64,000 nucleotides of DNA from Burkholderia sp. SRS-W-2-2016 (GTDB lineage: Bacteria > Pseudomonadota > Gammaproteobacteria > Burkholderiales > Burkholderiaceae): contig NZ_MSDV01000021.1 of assembly GCF_001931485.1 (NCBI RefSeq), positions 124,001 to 188,000 on the forward strand. The letters run 5' to 3'. The translations under genes were made by a program, and so were the position numbers. Under the pieces are notes generated by a model. The model saw only the letters and a program-made list of their open reading frames with translations. It was not told the origin of the DNA and ran no database searches. Of this stretch, positions 42,526 to 51,979 are shown piece by piece. How positions within the stretch are numbered: position 1 is the stretch's first letter; each line of letters starts with the position of its first letter.

Positions 42526-43422
42526 TCAATTCGACGCGAAGCGAACGAAGCGCACGCTATGCAACGCGGTCAGCGCGACCGCGATCCAGATCGGCACATA
42601 CGTGGCGAGTTGCGCGGCGCTGAGCGTTTCGCGCAGCAGCGTCACCGACACCAGCACCAGCAGCACCGGCTCCACATAGCCGAGAATGCCGAACAGCGCG
42701 ACCGGCAGCATCCGGCTCGCCTTCAGATACGACGCGAGCGCGAGCGTGCTCAACGCGCCGAGTCCCGGCAACAGCAGACACCACATTTCCACGCGTCCGG
42801 CGACCGCATGCAGCGAGCCGCCGCTGACAATAAACACGACGGCCACCGGCAACAGCAGCGCCATTTCGACGGTGAACATCGCGAGCGAATCTTCGTTGAG
42901 CCGCCGACGCAGCACGAAATACGGCGGATAGCCGAGCGCGACGACCAGCGTCGGCCACGAGAACGCACCGGTCACCCACAATTCGTGAGCGACGCCGAGC
43001 GCCGCGCACGCGACCGCGAGCCACTGCAACGTATCGAGCCGCTCGTGATAATGAAAACGCCCGACCAGCACCATCACCAGCGGCAGCAGGAAATAGCCGA
43101 GCGACACTTCGAGCATGCGCCCATGGAGCGGCGCCCACAGAAACAGCCACAACTGCACGCCGAGCAACGCGGCCGCGACGACCAGCGCGCCGCCGAGTTT
43201 CGGCCGCGTCATCATTCGTTCAAGCAGCTGGCGCAGAATCGGCAGACGGCCACGCAGCGCGACCAGCAGCAACGCGCCGGGCACGGTCCAGACGATTCGC
43301 CACGCAAAGATGTCGAGGCCGGAAAGCGGCTTGAGCAATGTTGCGTAAGCGGACAGTAAGGCGAACAGCGCCGACGCACCGACCGACAACGCAATGCCGC
43401 GCCTGAAGTCGTTGTGATTCAT
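42526..43422 (-). CDS. rarD: RarD-type EamA transporter
   Basis: A 298-residue protein with ten membrane segments and the RarD signatures KPLSGLDIFAWRIVWTVPG, GYFLLPLVMVLVGR and ELWVTGAFSWPTLVVALGYP. RarD homologues were named for chloramphenicol sensitivity, but their true cargo is unknown. It is convergent with the Mpo1-like gene and stands alone. Confidence 0.85.
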   Translation of the reverse strand: MNHNDFRRGIALSVGASALFALLSAYATLLKPLSGLDIFAWRIVWTVPGALLLVALRGRLPILRQLLERMMTRPKLGGALVVAAALLGVQLWLFLWAPLHGRMLEVSLGYFLLPLVMVLVGRFHYHERLDTLQWLAVACAALGVAHELWVTGAFSWPTLVVALGYPPYFVLRRRLNEDSLAMFTVEMALLLPVAVVFIVSGGSLHAVAGRVEMWCLLLPGLGALSTLALASYLKASRMLPVALFGILGYVEPVLLVLVSVTLLRETLSAAQLATYVPIWIAVALTALHSVRFVRFASN

Positions 43423-43983
43423 CGGGCGATCCGTGACGCAGGCAAAAGGGTGCGGGCTCGCGGCATGCGAGCCGGGCGCGCGACGTTCGTGGTGGTCATT
43501 GAAAAGGGCTGTCTCGTGAACGCGCGGATGCTGCGCTGTCGTTGCAGTGCCGTCGCGCGGTGTCGTTGTTCTGAATGCGAAACGGGCATTCTAGACGGGT
43601 TGTCCGCCGCCCGGGTCAGGGCTTTTCGGTCGCACGACCGCTAAACGGCTGCACTGCGGCTGTAATTAGTCGTGCGTATCGCGCGTCGATGCACTAGAAC
43701 ATAACCTTATGTGCCGCGGCGGCGCGAACCGGATTGAACCGGATTGCCGTCCGCCGCGTGCGCGAATCTTGCTACCAGACATGGCACGCCGTCGTCGCCC
43801 GACTCGCGACGGCGCTGGCAGCAATCACGAGCCGGGCCGACGCAGGCAGTCCTGAACGCAGTTGATCAGACCGCCACGCCGACATGCCCGCGCTTCTCGC
43901 CCACCGCATGCGTGAACCGCGTCACAGCGCGTATGCGACCCCGGCAGCTTTCCCGCTCATCGAATGTGACTCCTGGAGCCAGC
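43423..43983. other. Long intergenic region upstream of egtD
   Basis: About 560 bases between divergent rarD and egtD with no supportable gene. Weak open frames here are Arg/Cys-rich and lack ribosome binding sites. A direct repeat of AACCGGATTG occurs twice in tandem around 43728-43747. I see no remnant of an egtB gene, the usual neighbour of egtD. Confidence 0.5.
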
Positions 43984-44967
43984 ATGACCCAGCCAGCCCT
44001 ATCGCTTAGCAACTCGCCTTCCGACCTGCGCCGCGCGTTCGCCGCCGACGTGCACGCCGGCCTTACCCACACGCCGCAAAAAGAGCTGCCGTCGAAGTAT
44101 CTGTACGACGAAGTCGGCTCCGCCCTTTTTGAAGTGATTACCGTATTGCCCGAATATGGGGTGACGCGCGCCGAAGAACGTCTGCTGACGAAGCACGCGG
44201 CCGACATCGTCGAGCATCTGCCGCACGATGTGACGGTCGCCGAACTCGGCAGCGGCAGCGGCCGCAAAACCCGCCGCATTCTCGAGGCACTGTGTAAAAA
44301 GCGCCCTACTTCTTACTGCCCGATTGAAATTTCGCGCAGTGCATTGCAGTTGTGCCGGCGCGAACTCGGCGACATCGAACGGATTTCGATCGTCGGTTAT
44401 GAGCGCGATTATCTGGCTGGCCTCGCGGAAGTGAGCCGGCAGCGCGCGAAAGGCGACCGGCTGCTGGTGCTGTTTCTCGGCAGCACGATCGGTAATTTCG
44501 GGCGGCTCGCGGCGACCCGCTTTCTGCGCGACATCCGCAACATGCTCGCGCCCGGCGACGCGCTGCTGCTCGGCACCGACCTGATCAAGCCGACCCCGGT
44601 GCTGATCTCCGCCTACGACGACGCGGTCGGCGTGACCGCCGCCTTCAATCTGAATCTGCTCGCCCGCATCAACCGCGAGCTGGACGGCGATTTCCCGCTC
44701 GAATCGTTCGAGCACGTCGCGCGCTTCAATCCGGACGCGCGCAGCATCGAGATGCATCTGCGCGCGAAACACGACCTCACCGCGCACGTGGGCGCCGCGC
44801 AGCTGACGGTGTCGATGAAGCAGGGCGAGACGATCTGGACCGAGAGCAGCCACAAATATCGCGCGGAGGAATTGCCCGCGATCGCCGACGACGCCGGCTT
44901 CGTGTGCAGCCATCAGTGGATCGAGGATCAGTGGGGCTTTGCGGAGAGTTTGCTGGTGGCCAGCTAA
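43984..44967 (+). CDS. egtD: L-histidine N-alpha-methyltransferase EgtD
   Basis: A 327-residue SAM-dependent methyltransferase. ELPSKYLYDEVGSALFEVIT and LPEYGVTRAEERLL are the EgtD histidine-site and N-terminal signatures, and AELGSGSGRKT (87-96) is the SAM-binding loop; FLGSTIGNF and HRYRAEE-like SSHKYRAEEL follow. It trimethylates histidine to hercynine, the first step to ergothioneine. The partner sulfoxide synthase gene egtB is not in the window, which is unusual. The ATG is preceded by CTGGAG. A strong terminator ends the unit. Confidence 0.9.
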   Translation: MTQPALSLSNSPSDLRRAFAADVHAGLTHTPQKELPSKYLYDEVGSALFEVITVLPEYGVTRAEERLLTKHAADIVEHLPHDVTVAELGSGSGRKTRRILEALCKKRPTSYCPIEISRSALQLCRRELGDIERISIVGYERDYLAGLAEVSRQRAKGDRLLVLFLGSTIGNFGRLAATRFLRDIRNMLAPGDALLLGTDLIKPTPVLISAYDDAVGVTAAFNLNLLARINRELDGDFPLESFEHVARFNPDARSIEMHLRAKHDLTAHVGAAQLTVSMKQGETIWTESSHKYRAEELPAIADDAGFVCSHQWIEDQWGFAESLLVAS

Positions 44968-45004
44968 CGGCTGACGATGCGGCCAGCGCCGCGCAAACGA
45001 CAAA

Positions 45005-45044
45005 GCGGCGCGCCATTCTCGCGAATGGCGCGCCGCCTGTTTTT
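45005..45044. terminator. Terminator between egtD and acylphosphatase
   Basis: Perfect 13-base-pair stem (45005-45017 with 45024-45036), six-base loop, then five Ts on the plus strand. Confidence 0.85.
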
Positions 45045-45079
45045 CAGAGCCTGAAGGGTCTATCCCGTCTCAACGCTGC

Positions 45080-45373
45080 TCAGTGCTGCTCGAAACGCTC
45101 GTAGCGTTTATCCATCGCGCGTTCCTCGCCGTGCACGTCGGTCACGCGCGCCGCCGGCGGCCCGTGACGCAGCCACGACAGCATCCGGTCGATCTGATTC
45201 GCCGGTCCCTGCAACAGCGCCTCGACCGAGCCGTCCTCGAGATTCGCGACGTATCCCTTGATGCCCAGCGCGTGCGCCTGGCGCACGGTCGCGAGGCGAA
45301 AGCCGACGCCCTGCACGACGCCGCGCACTTGCACGTAATAAGTTTCGATCCGTTCGTCCAGATCCGGGGCCAT
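45080..45373 (-). CDS. acyP: Acylphosphatase
   Basis: A 97-residue enzyme with the acylphosphatase signature VRGVVQGVGFR, catalytic Arg26, and GYVANLEDGSVE with Asn44. It hydrolyses carboxyl-phosphate bonds of acyl phosphates. The ATG at 45373 has an almost perfect AAAGGAGGT six bases upstream. It is divergent from hpnA with about 137 bases between them and is the left border of the hopanoid region. Confidence 0.92.
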   Translation of the reverse strand: MAPDLDERIETYYVQVRGVVQGVGFRLATVRQAHALGIKGYVANLEDGSVEALLQGPANQIDRMLSWLRHGPPAARVTDVHGEERAMDKRYERFEQH

Positions 45374-45510
45374 GCCGCTACCTCCTTTCGATGCCTGACT
45401 GTCTTTCAAGCCGGCATTCTAGTCGCGTCGCGGCGAGCGTGCGCGACAACCCGCAGCCGGGCGCGCGCCACGTACAATCCGTCGTCCGTGACGCAGGAGA
45501 TGAAAACACA

Positions 45511-46521
45511 ATGACCGAACAGAATCGCGATCTCGTGCTGGTGACCGGCGCGTCCGGCTTCGTCGGCTCGTCGGTGGCGCGCATCGCGCAGAGCAAGGGC
45601 TTCAAGGTCCGCGTGCTGGTGCGCGCAACGAGTCCGCGCAAGAACCTCGAAGCACTCGATGCGCAGATCGTCGTCGGCGACATGCGCGACGAAGCATCGA
45701 TGCGCAATGCGCTGCGCGGCGTGCGCTATCTGCTGCACGTGGCCGCCGATTACCGGCTGTGGGCGCCGGACCCCGGCGAGATCGAACGCGCGAATCTGGA
45801 AGGCACCGAGGCGACGATGCGCGCCGCGCTGAAGGAAGGCGTCGAGCGGATCGTCTACACCAGCAGCGTCGCGACGCTGAAAGTGACCAGCTCCGGCCAG
45901 TCCGCCGACGAAACCTCGCCGCTCAAAGCCGATCAGGCGATCGGCGTGTACAAGCGCAGCAAGGTGCTCGCGGAGCGCGCGGTCGAGCGGATGATCGCCG
46001 AGGACGGGCTGCCCGCGGTGATCGTCAATCCGTCCACACCGATCGGCCCGCGCGACGTGAAGCCGACGCCGACCGGCCGGATCATCGTCGAAGCGGCACT
46101 CGGCAAGATTCCCGCGTTCGTCGATACCGGCCTGAACCTCGTGCACGTCGACGACGTCGCGGCCGGCCACTTCCTCGCGCTCGAACGCGGCAAGATCGGC
46201 GAGCGCTACATTCTCGGCGGCGAAAATCTGCCGCTGCAGCAGATGCTCGCCGATATCGCCGCGCTGACCGGCCGCAAGGCGCCGACCATCTCGCTGCCGC
46301 GCTGGCCGCTGTATCCGCTCGCGATGGGCGCCGAAGCGGTCGCGAAGTTCACGAAGCGCGAACCGTTCGTGACCGTCGACGGCCTGAAAATGTCGAAAAA
46401 CAAGATGTATTTTTCGTCGGCGAAGGCGGAACGCGAGTTGGGGTATCGCGCGCGGCCGTATCGCGAAGGGCTCGCCGATGCGCTCGAATGGTTCCGGCAG
46501 GCGGGTTATCTGAACGGCTAG
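45511..46521 (+). CDS. hpnA: Hopanoid-associated sugar epimerase HpnA
   Basis: A 336-residue extended short-chain dehydrogenase with the dinucleotide motif TGASGFVG (12-19) and Tyr147-x3-Lys151 (YKRSK). The whole sequence, including HVAADYRLWAPDPGEI and NPSTPIGPRDVKPTPTGRII, matches HpnA, an NAD-dependent sugar epimerase linked to hopanoid head-group synthesis. Its exact substrate in vivo is not settled. It is the leftmost hpn gene in the window and reads towards hpnB and hpnC, which lie on the other strand. Confidence 0.9.
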   Translation: MTEQNRDLVLVTGASGFVGSSVARIAQSKGFKVRVLVRATSPRKNLEALDAQIVVGDMRDEASMRNALRGVRYLLHVAADYRLWAPDPGEIERANLEGTEATMRAALKEGVERIVYTSSVATLKVTSSGQSADETSPLKADQAIGVYKRSKVLAERAVERMIAEDGLPAVIVNPSTPIGPRDVKPTPTGRIIVEAALGKIPAFVDTGLNLVHVDDVAAGHFLALERGKIGERYILGGENLPLQQMLADIAALTGRKAPTISLPRWPLYPLAMGAEAVAKFTKREPFVTVDGLKMSKNKMYFSSAKAERELGYRARPYREGLADALEWFRQAGYLNG

Positions 46522-46631
46522 GCGGAAAAACACCCGTATCCGTAAGCATTTTGTTACAAGTCCCGCGACAGCGAGGGGTGCAAGCCCTCACGCAGCAGGT
46601 AAAATCGCGGGTCTTACAAGAGAACCCTCGC

Positions 46632-47201
46632 ATGAATCTTCACGAACAGCTCGGCGCGCTGGAAATGGGCGTCGATCAGCTCATTCAGGCTGTCGTGGCC
46701 ACGCAGGCCGAAAACATTCCCGAGACACCCGCTCATGCCGCTGCTTCAAACGCGGCAGTGGAGCATGCCGACGCGGCTGCTGAAAACGCAGCGGTGGCGG
46801 CGAGCGCGGACGCGAACCCGGTAGACGACAACGCGGAGCAAGCCGCGGCCGACACCGATCCATCCGCGCCGCAAATCCAGCCGACACTCGAAATCAATCG
46901 CCCGGCGCGCGACGAAATCACGATGACCATCGGCAACCAGATGGTCGCGTTGCGTCCGGAGCAGATCGGCCGGCTGATCGAGGAGCTGTCGAACGCGCGC
47001 GCGTCGATGACGCCCGAGCAGCCGCCCGCCATCCCGCCGGGCTGGCAGTTCGTGTCGACGAAGAATCCGATGATGGCGGTGCAGAAGCAGTCGAACGGCG
47101 ACCGCCTGATGGTGATGCGCCACACCGGCCACGGCTGGGTGCCGTTCACGTTCTCGCCGGACGTGGTGATCCAGATGTACATGATGCTCACCAACGCGTA
47201 A
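46632..47201 (+). CDS. Hypothetical protein between hpnA and hpnB
   Basis: A 189-residue cytoplasmic protein with three parts: a short N-terminal helix (MNLHEQLGALEMGVDQLIQAVVATQ), a low-complexity Ala/Asp/Glu region (about 30-85) and a C-terminal domain (about 95-189; ITMTIGNQMVALRPEQIGRLIEELSNARASM, GWQFVSTKNPMM, FSPDVVIQMYMMLTNA). The family is not recognised. TAAAAT near 46600 could be its -10 box. It ends at a bidirectional terminator shared with hpnB. Conservation inside hpn loci of relatives would be needed to tie it to hopanoids. Confidence 0.75.
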   Translation: MNLHEQLGALEMGVDQLIQAVVATQAENIPETPAHAAASNAAVEHADAAAENAAVAASADANPVDDNAEQAAADTDPSAPQIQPTLEINRPARDEITMTIGNQMVALRPEQIGRLIEELSNARASMTPEQPPAIPPGWQFVSTKNPMMAVQKQSNGDRLMVMRHTGHGWVPFTFSPDVVIQMYMMLTNA

Positions 47202-47225
47202 TTCGCGCGACGCGTGACGCAAAAG

Positions 47226-47253
47226 AAAAGCGGCCCGTGTGGGCCGCTTTTTT
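47226..47253. terminator. Bidirectional terminator between the unknown gene and hpnB
   Basis: AAAAGCGGCCC (47226-47236), GTGT loop, GGGCCGCTTTT (47241-47251) followed by more Ts; an A-run and a T-run flank the stem, so it works for both convergent units. Confidence 0.9.
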
Positions 47254-47324
47254 GTATCTGTCGATTCTGTAATGCTGGCTGCGCAGCACCGCGTCAACGC
47301 GGCACCACCGCCGCCGTCAAAACA

Positions 47325-48497
47325 TCAACGCTCCTGCACCGGCGCCTGCACACGCGCCTTCCACTGCCCGCCTTTACCGCGCCAGTAACGCACCGCCGAC
47401 GCGAACGTCGCGCCCACATAAAACAGCGCGACGAGCGGCAGAAACGGCGCCCACAACGGCGAGCGACGGTAATAGGCGAGCATCGGCGCATACGCGCAGC
47501 ACATCGCCGCCCACGCGAGCCAGGCCGGCCAGCCGAGCGGCCCGAGCACGAGCGCCGCGAGCGGCGGCAACAGATAGATGATCGCCATCCCGGCCAGCGT
47601 GCCCGCGAGCAGCAGCGGCGAATAGCGCAGCTGCGTGAACGCGGTGCGCGCGATCATGTTCCAGATCTCGCGCCAGCTGTCGTACGGCCGCAGCGACACG
47701 CTCTTCGCGGCGACGTCGAGACGAATCGGATGACGGCCGGTGCCGCGATGCTTGATGCGCGCGGCGAGGCTGCAATCGTCGATCAGCTCCGCGCGGATCG
47801 ACTCGATCCCGCCCGCTTCCTCGAGCGCCTTGCGGCGCACCAGCATGCAGCCGCCCGCCGCCGCCGCGGTGCGGTTGCGCGGATTGTTGACCCACGCGAA
47901 CGGGTACAGCTTCGCGAAGAAGAACACGAAGGCCGGAATCAGCGCTTTTTCCCAGAACGAATCGCAGCGCAGCCGCACCATCAGCGAAACCAGATCGCGT
48001 TTTTCGGCGTCCGAGCGCGCGACCAGTTGCGTGAGCGCCTCGGGCGGATGGCCGATGTCGGCATCGGTGAGCAGCAGGAAGTCGGCCGGCAGACCGAGCG
48101 AGCGCACCGCCTCGATCCCCTGCGATTGCGCCCACACCTTGCCGGACCAGCCCGGCGGCAGCGGCTTCGCGCCGAGCACCGTGAGTCGCTCCGGGCATTG
48201 CAGCTGCAACGCGGCGGCGCGCGCGGCGTCGGCGGTGCCGTCGGTGCTGTGGTCGTCGACGACGATCACATGGAACGGACCGCGATAGTCCTGCTTGAGC
48301 AGCGACGTCACCGCCTCGGCGATCACATCGACTTCATTGCGCGCCGGCACCACCGCGGCGACCGCCGGCCAGTTGACGCGCGGCGCGACCGTCAGCGGCG
48401 CGGCCGGGCGGGCGCGCCAGAAACCGCCGCGCGCGAACAGCAGCACGGCCCAGATCAGCAGGGAAATACACGAAAGAATGAACAGGACCGCCGCCAT
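47325..48497 (-). CDS. hpnB: Hopene-associated glycosyltransferase HpnB
   Basis: A 390-residue membrane glycosyltransferase of family GT2: N-terminal membrane segment, catalytic domain with VPARNEVDVI, VVDDHSTDGT and LLTDADIGH (DxD-like metal site) and a C-terminal set of about three membrane segments. It matches HpnB, thought to glycosylate hopanoid side chains. Its start codon overlaps the hpnC stop (TAATG), so translation is coupled. Confidence 0.88.
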   Translation of the reverse strand: MAAVLFILSCISLLIWAVLLFARGGFWRARPAAPLTVAPRVNWPAVAAVVPARNEVDVIAEAVTSLLKQDYRGPFHVIVVDDHSTDGTADAARAAALQLQCPERLTVLGAKPLPPGWSGKVWAQSQGIEAVRSLGLPADFLLLTDADIGHPPEALTQLVARSDAEKRDLVSLMVRLRCDSFWEKALIPAFVFFFAKLYPFAWVNNPRNRTAAAAGGCMLVRRKALEEAGGIESIRAELIDDCSLAARIKHRGTGRHPIRLDVAAKSVSLRPYDSWREIWNMIARTAFTQLRYSPLLLAGTLAGMAIIYLLPPLAALVLGPLGWPAWLAWAAMCCAYAPMLAYYRRSPLWAPFLPLVALFYVGATFASAVRYWRGKGGQWKARVQAPVQER

Positions 48498-49363
48498 TAA
48501 GCCTTACCCTCGATTGAGCGCGCCGCCACACCGACGCGTCTGGACAGTTGCATCGCCACGGTGCGCGCCGCCACCACGCACCAGTCGAACGGAGTGAGCA
48601 CCGGGCGCGCGCGGAACACATCGTAATCCGCGCGCTCGATGCGTTCGAGAAATCGTAGGCCCGCGTGCACGGCGCCGCTCAGTTCGATGCCGAGCCGCCC
48701 CGGCATGCGCAGCGCGAGCGGCGCGCCGCGGACCAACGTTGCGCGCACGAACGCGACCTCGTGCGCCATCAGCGCGCGCCATGCGTCATCGGCCAAGCCC
48801 TTGGCGATATGCGCCTCGGTCACGCCGAAGCGCCGCATATCGGTCTGCGGCAGATACACGTGCTCGCGCTGCCAGTCGTCGGCGACTTCGAGCCAGAAGC
48901 TGATCAGTTGCGAAGCCGTGCAGATCGCATCGGCATCGGCGAGATTTTGCGGCGTGGCCGCGCCGATCAGATGCAGCATCAGATGCCCGACCGGATGCGC
49001 GGAACGCCGGCAATAGTCGATCAACGCCGCGCGATCCTCGTAACGGCCGGTGTCGATATCCTGCGCGCAGCCGTCGAGCAGATCGTAAAACGGCTTGAGC
49101 GGCAGCTTATATTGCGCGATCACGCCGGCCAGCTTGCCGAACATCAGCGCATGCACGGGCGCCGCGCGCCGCTGCGCAACCGCGTCGAGCCCGGCGCGGA
49201 AATCGGCGAGGCGCGCATGCCGCTCGGCGGCGTTCGACTCGCCCTCGTGGGCGATATCGGCCGCGGTGCGCACAACCTGGTAGATAATGCCGATTGGCGC
49301 GCGCAGCGCCTTCGGCAGCAACACGCTCGCGATCGGAAAGTTTTCGTATTGATCGACGTCCAT
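48497..49363 (-). CDS. hpnC: Hydroxysqualene synthase HpnC
   Basis: A 288-residue member of the squalene/phytoene synthase family. HpnC converts presqualene diphosphate, made by HpnD, into hydroxysqualene. The two Asp-rich motifs are altered in the HpnC manner: the first is RTAADIAHE at 32-40, with only one Asp of the usual set, and the second WLEVADDWQRE ends with Asp162-Asp163. HVYLPQTDMRRFGV is typical. It is the first gene of a two-gene leftward unit with hpnB and diverges from ispH. Confidence 0.9.
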   Translation of the reverse strand: MDVDQYENFPIASVLLPKALRAPIGIIYQVVRTAADIAHEGESNAAERHARLADFRAGLDAVAQRRAAPVHALMFGKLAGVIAQYKLPLKPFYDLLDGCAQDIDTGRYEDRAALIDYCRRSAHPVGHLMLHLIGAATPQNLADADAICTASQLISFWLEVADDWQREHVYLPQTDMRRFGVTEAHIAKGLADDAWRALMAHEVAFVRATLVRGAPLALRMPGRLGIELSGAVHAGLRFLERIERADYDVFRARPVLTPFDWCVVAARTVAMQLSRRVGVAARSIEGKA

Positions 49364-49705
49364 CCAGCGAGCCTCGAAACCATTCTGTAATACGGCGCTT
49401 TATGCAGGCCGCAAGGATCGGTAGTTTAAGGGTTCCGCCGTTGCGCTGCAGTATGGAACACCCCGGTGACACCCTCATGGCGCCCTTGGCACGGCGCGCC
49501 GAAACCCGCTCCAGCTGCGGCTAGCGCCCAACACAGGGGTCGCGCCAAAAAGCAAAGCGGCCCCGATAGCGTTAGAATGCGCGTTTTGGTTTTGCTGTAC
49601 CGGCCGGTCGCCGGGGCTCAAGACGTCAACTAATCAAGACGAGCGCGGCGATAAGTCAGTCCCTGGACTTCTTCGAAACCCGCGTCTGTCGGAGTTCGCC
49701 AACTT
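49364..49705. other. Divergent intergenic region hpnC / ispH
   Basis: About 340 bases without a gene, carrying the promoters for the leftward hpnC-hpnB and the rightward ispH-hpnH units. A TAGAAT box lies near 49573 on the plus strand but its -35 partner is poor. No hairpin or operator stands out. Confidence 0.4.
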
Positions 49706-50650
49706 ATGCGAGTCATCCTTGCTCAGCCCCGCGGTTTTTGTGCGGGCGTTGTCCGTGCAATCGAAATCGTCGATGGTGCGTTACAACAACACGGCGCACC
49801 CGTGTACGTCCGCCACGAGATTGTCCATAACCGTCACGTCGTGGACAATTTGCGCCAGAAAGGCGCACGTTTCGTCGAAGAACTCGATGAAGTCCCGCAA
49901 GGCGCGGTCGCCATATTCAGCGCGCATGGCGTCGCGCAGACCGTCGAACGCGATGCGGAAGCGCGCGGCCTCGACGTGCTCGACGCGACCTGTCCGCTCG
50001 TTACCAAGGTTCACGTGCAAGGGCGCCAGTACGTCGCCGCGGGCCGCACGCTGATCCTGATCGGTCACGCGGGTCACCCGGAAGTCGAAGGCACGATCGG
50101 TCAGATTCCCGGCAAGGTGCTGCTGGTACAGAGCGAAGCGGAAGTCGCGACGCTCGATCTGCCGCTCGACGCGCCGCTCGCGTACGTCACGCAGACCACG
50201 CTGTCGGTCGACGACACGCGCGGCATCATCGACGCGCTGTTGCGCCGTTTCAGCGACATCGTCGGCCCGGACACGCGCGACATCTGTTACGCGACGCAGA
50301 ACCGCCAGGCCGCGGTGCGCGAACTGTCGAAAGACGTCGAGGTGCTGCTGGTGGTCGGCGCGACCAACAGCTCGAACTCGAACCGGCTGCGTGAAATCGG
50401 CAGCGAGAGCGGCGTGGCGAGCTACCTCGTCGCGGACGGCTCGGAAGTGAAGTCCGAATGGTTTGCGGGCGTGCGCACGGTCGGCATCACGGCCGGCGCG
50501 TCGGCGCCCGAGGAAATGGTCGAAAACGTGATCGATGCGCTGCGCGCATTGGGGCCCGTCGATGTCACGACGATGGCGGGCCGTGAAGAGAAAGTCGAAT
50601 TCAAGTTGCCATCGAAGCTGATGCAACCACTCGCTGCACGCGAAGTTTAA
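49706..50650 (+). CDS. ispH: 4-hydroxy-3-methylbut-2-enyl diphosphate reductase
   Basis: A 314-residue iron-sulfur enzyme that makes IPP and DMAPP in the last step of the MEP pathway. The [4Fe-4S] ligands Cys12 (GFCAGV), Cys96 (ATCPLV) and Cys194 (DICYAT) and the active-site His41, His74, His124 and Glu126 are all present. It is 10 bases before hpnH and lies in the hopanoid locus, so it probably serves as a supply-boosting copy for triterpenoid synthesis; a second ispH elsewhere in the genome is likely but not visible. Confidence 0.95.
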   Translation: MRVILAQPRGFCAGVVRAIEIVDGALQQHGAPVYVRHEIVHNRHVVDNLRQKGARFVEELDEVPQGAVAIFSAHGVAQTVERDAEARGLDVLDATCPLVTKVHVQGRQYVAAGRTLILIGHAGHPEVEGTIGQIPGKVLLVQSEAEVATLDLPLDAPLAYVTQTTLSVDDTRGIIDALLRRFSDIVGPDTRDICYATQNRQAAVRELSKDVEVLLVVGATNSSNSNRLREIGSESGVASYLVADGSEVKSEWFAGVRTVGITAGASAPEEMVENVIDALRALGPVDVTTMAGREEKVEFKLPSKLMQPLAAREV

Positions 50651-50660
50651 GGAGGACGTC

Positions 50661-51815
50661 TTGTCTATTCCGCTGCTACAGAAAGTCCGCGTCGGCGCAT
50701 ACATCATGCGTCAGCATCTCTCGCGTAACAAACGCTACCCGCTCGCCCTGATGCTGGAGCCGCTGTTCCGCTGCAATCTCGCCTGCAATGGCTGCGGCAA
50801 GATCGACTATCCGGATCCGATCCTGAACCAGCGTCTGTCGCTCGAAGAGTGCCTGCAAGCAGTCGACGAATGCGGCGCGCCGGTGGTCTCGATCGCCGGC
50901 GGCGAGCCGCTGCTGCACAAGGAAATGCCGCAGATCGTCAAGGGCATCATGGCGCGCAAGAAATTCGTGTACCTGTGCACGAACGCGCTGCTGATGGAAA
51001 AGAAGATGGACGACTACGAGCCGAATCCGTACTTCGTCTGGTCGGTTCACCTCGACGGCGACAAGGAATCGCACGACCACTCGGTGTCGCAGGAAGGCGT
51101 GTACGAGAAGGCCGTCGCCGCGATCCGCGAAGCGAAGCGCCGTGGTTTCCGCGTCAACATCAACTGCACGCTGTTCAACGACGCACAGCCGGAACGCGTC
51201 GCGAAGTTCTTCGACACGCTCGGGCCGATGGGCGTCGACGGCATCACGGTGTCGCCGGGCTACGCGTATGAGCGCGCGCCGGACCAGCAGCACTTCCTGA
51301 ACCGCGACAAGACCAAGCAGCTGTTCCGCGAAATTTTCAAGCGCGGCAACAACGGCAAGAACTGGTCGTTCAGCCAGTCGGCGATGTTCCTCGACTTCCT
51401 CGCCGGCAACCAGAGCTACGAATGCACGCCGTGGGGCAACCCGGCGCGTACCGTGTTCGGCTGGCAGAAGCCCTGCTATCTGGTCGGCGAAGGTTATGTG
51501 AAGACCTTCAAGGAACTGATGGAAACCACCGACTGGGACAAGTACGGCACCGGCAACTACGAAAAGTGCGCGGACTGCATGGTCCACTGCGGTTTCGAAG
51601 CAACGGCCGTGATGGACACCGTCGCGCATCCGCTGAAGGCGCTGAAGGTCAGCCTGCGCGGCCCGAAGACGACCGGCGCGTTCGCTCCGGACATCCCGCT
51701 CGACAAGCAGCGTCCGGCCGAATACGTGTTCTCGCGCCACGTCGAGATCAAGCTGGAAGAGATCAAGCGCACCGGCACCGGCAAGAAGGTGCAGACCGCG
51801 ACCGCGGCGCACTAA
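50661..51815 (+). CDS. hpnH: Adenosyl-hopene transferase HpnH (radical SAM)
   Basis: A 384-residue radical SAM enzyme with the cluster motif Cys38-x3-Cys42-x2-Cys45 (RCNLACNGC) and the HpnH C-terminal DUF3463 region with extra cysteines (KCADCMVHCGFE). It adds the 5'-deoxyadenosyl radical to hopene, giving adenosylhopane, the first step in C35 hopanoids. The start codon is TTG; AAGGAGG lies five to six bases upstream, between the ispH stop and the start. Transcribed with ispH and closed by a long terminator. Confidence 0.95.
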   Translation: MSIPLLQKVRVGAYIMRQHLSRNKRYPLALMLEPLFRCNLACNGCGKIDYPDPILNQRLSLEECLQAVDECGAPVVSIAGGEPLLHKEMPQIVKGIMARKKFVYLCTNALLMEKKMDDYEPNPYFVWSVHLDGDKESHDHSVSQEGVYEKAVAAIREAKRRGFRVNINCTLFNDAQPERVAKFFDTLGPMGVDGITVSPGYAYERAPDQQHFLNRDKTKQLFREIFKRGNNGKNWSFSQSAMFLDFLAGNQSYECTPWGNPARTVFGWQKPCYLVGEGYVKTFKELMETTDWDKYGTGNYEKCADCMVHCGFEATAVMDTVAHPLKALKVSLRGPKTTGAFAPDIPLDKQRPAEYVFSRHVEIKLEEIKRTGTGKKVQTATAAH

Positions 51816-51911
51816 GCGCTACGCTGAGCGGCGCGCCGAGGCGGCTGGGCATGCACAAGCTCACCCGCCCTCGCCTGCCGGCAACGCGAGTCGTTATTTT
51901 TCGCGCATGAA

Positions 51912-51948
51912 AAAAAGCGCGGTGGCCAGATTGGCCACCGCGCTTTTT
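51912..51948. terminator. Strong bidirectional terminator hpnH / hpnM
   Basis: A 17-base-pair stem counting the A/T flanks (51912-51928 with 51932-51948), three-base loop, A-run before and T-run after; it separates convergent hpnH and hpnM. Confidence 0.92.
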
Positions 51949-51979
51949 CTTTACCCACTACGAAAATCTGTCGACCCGG

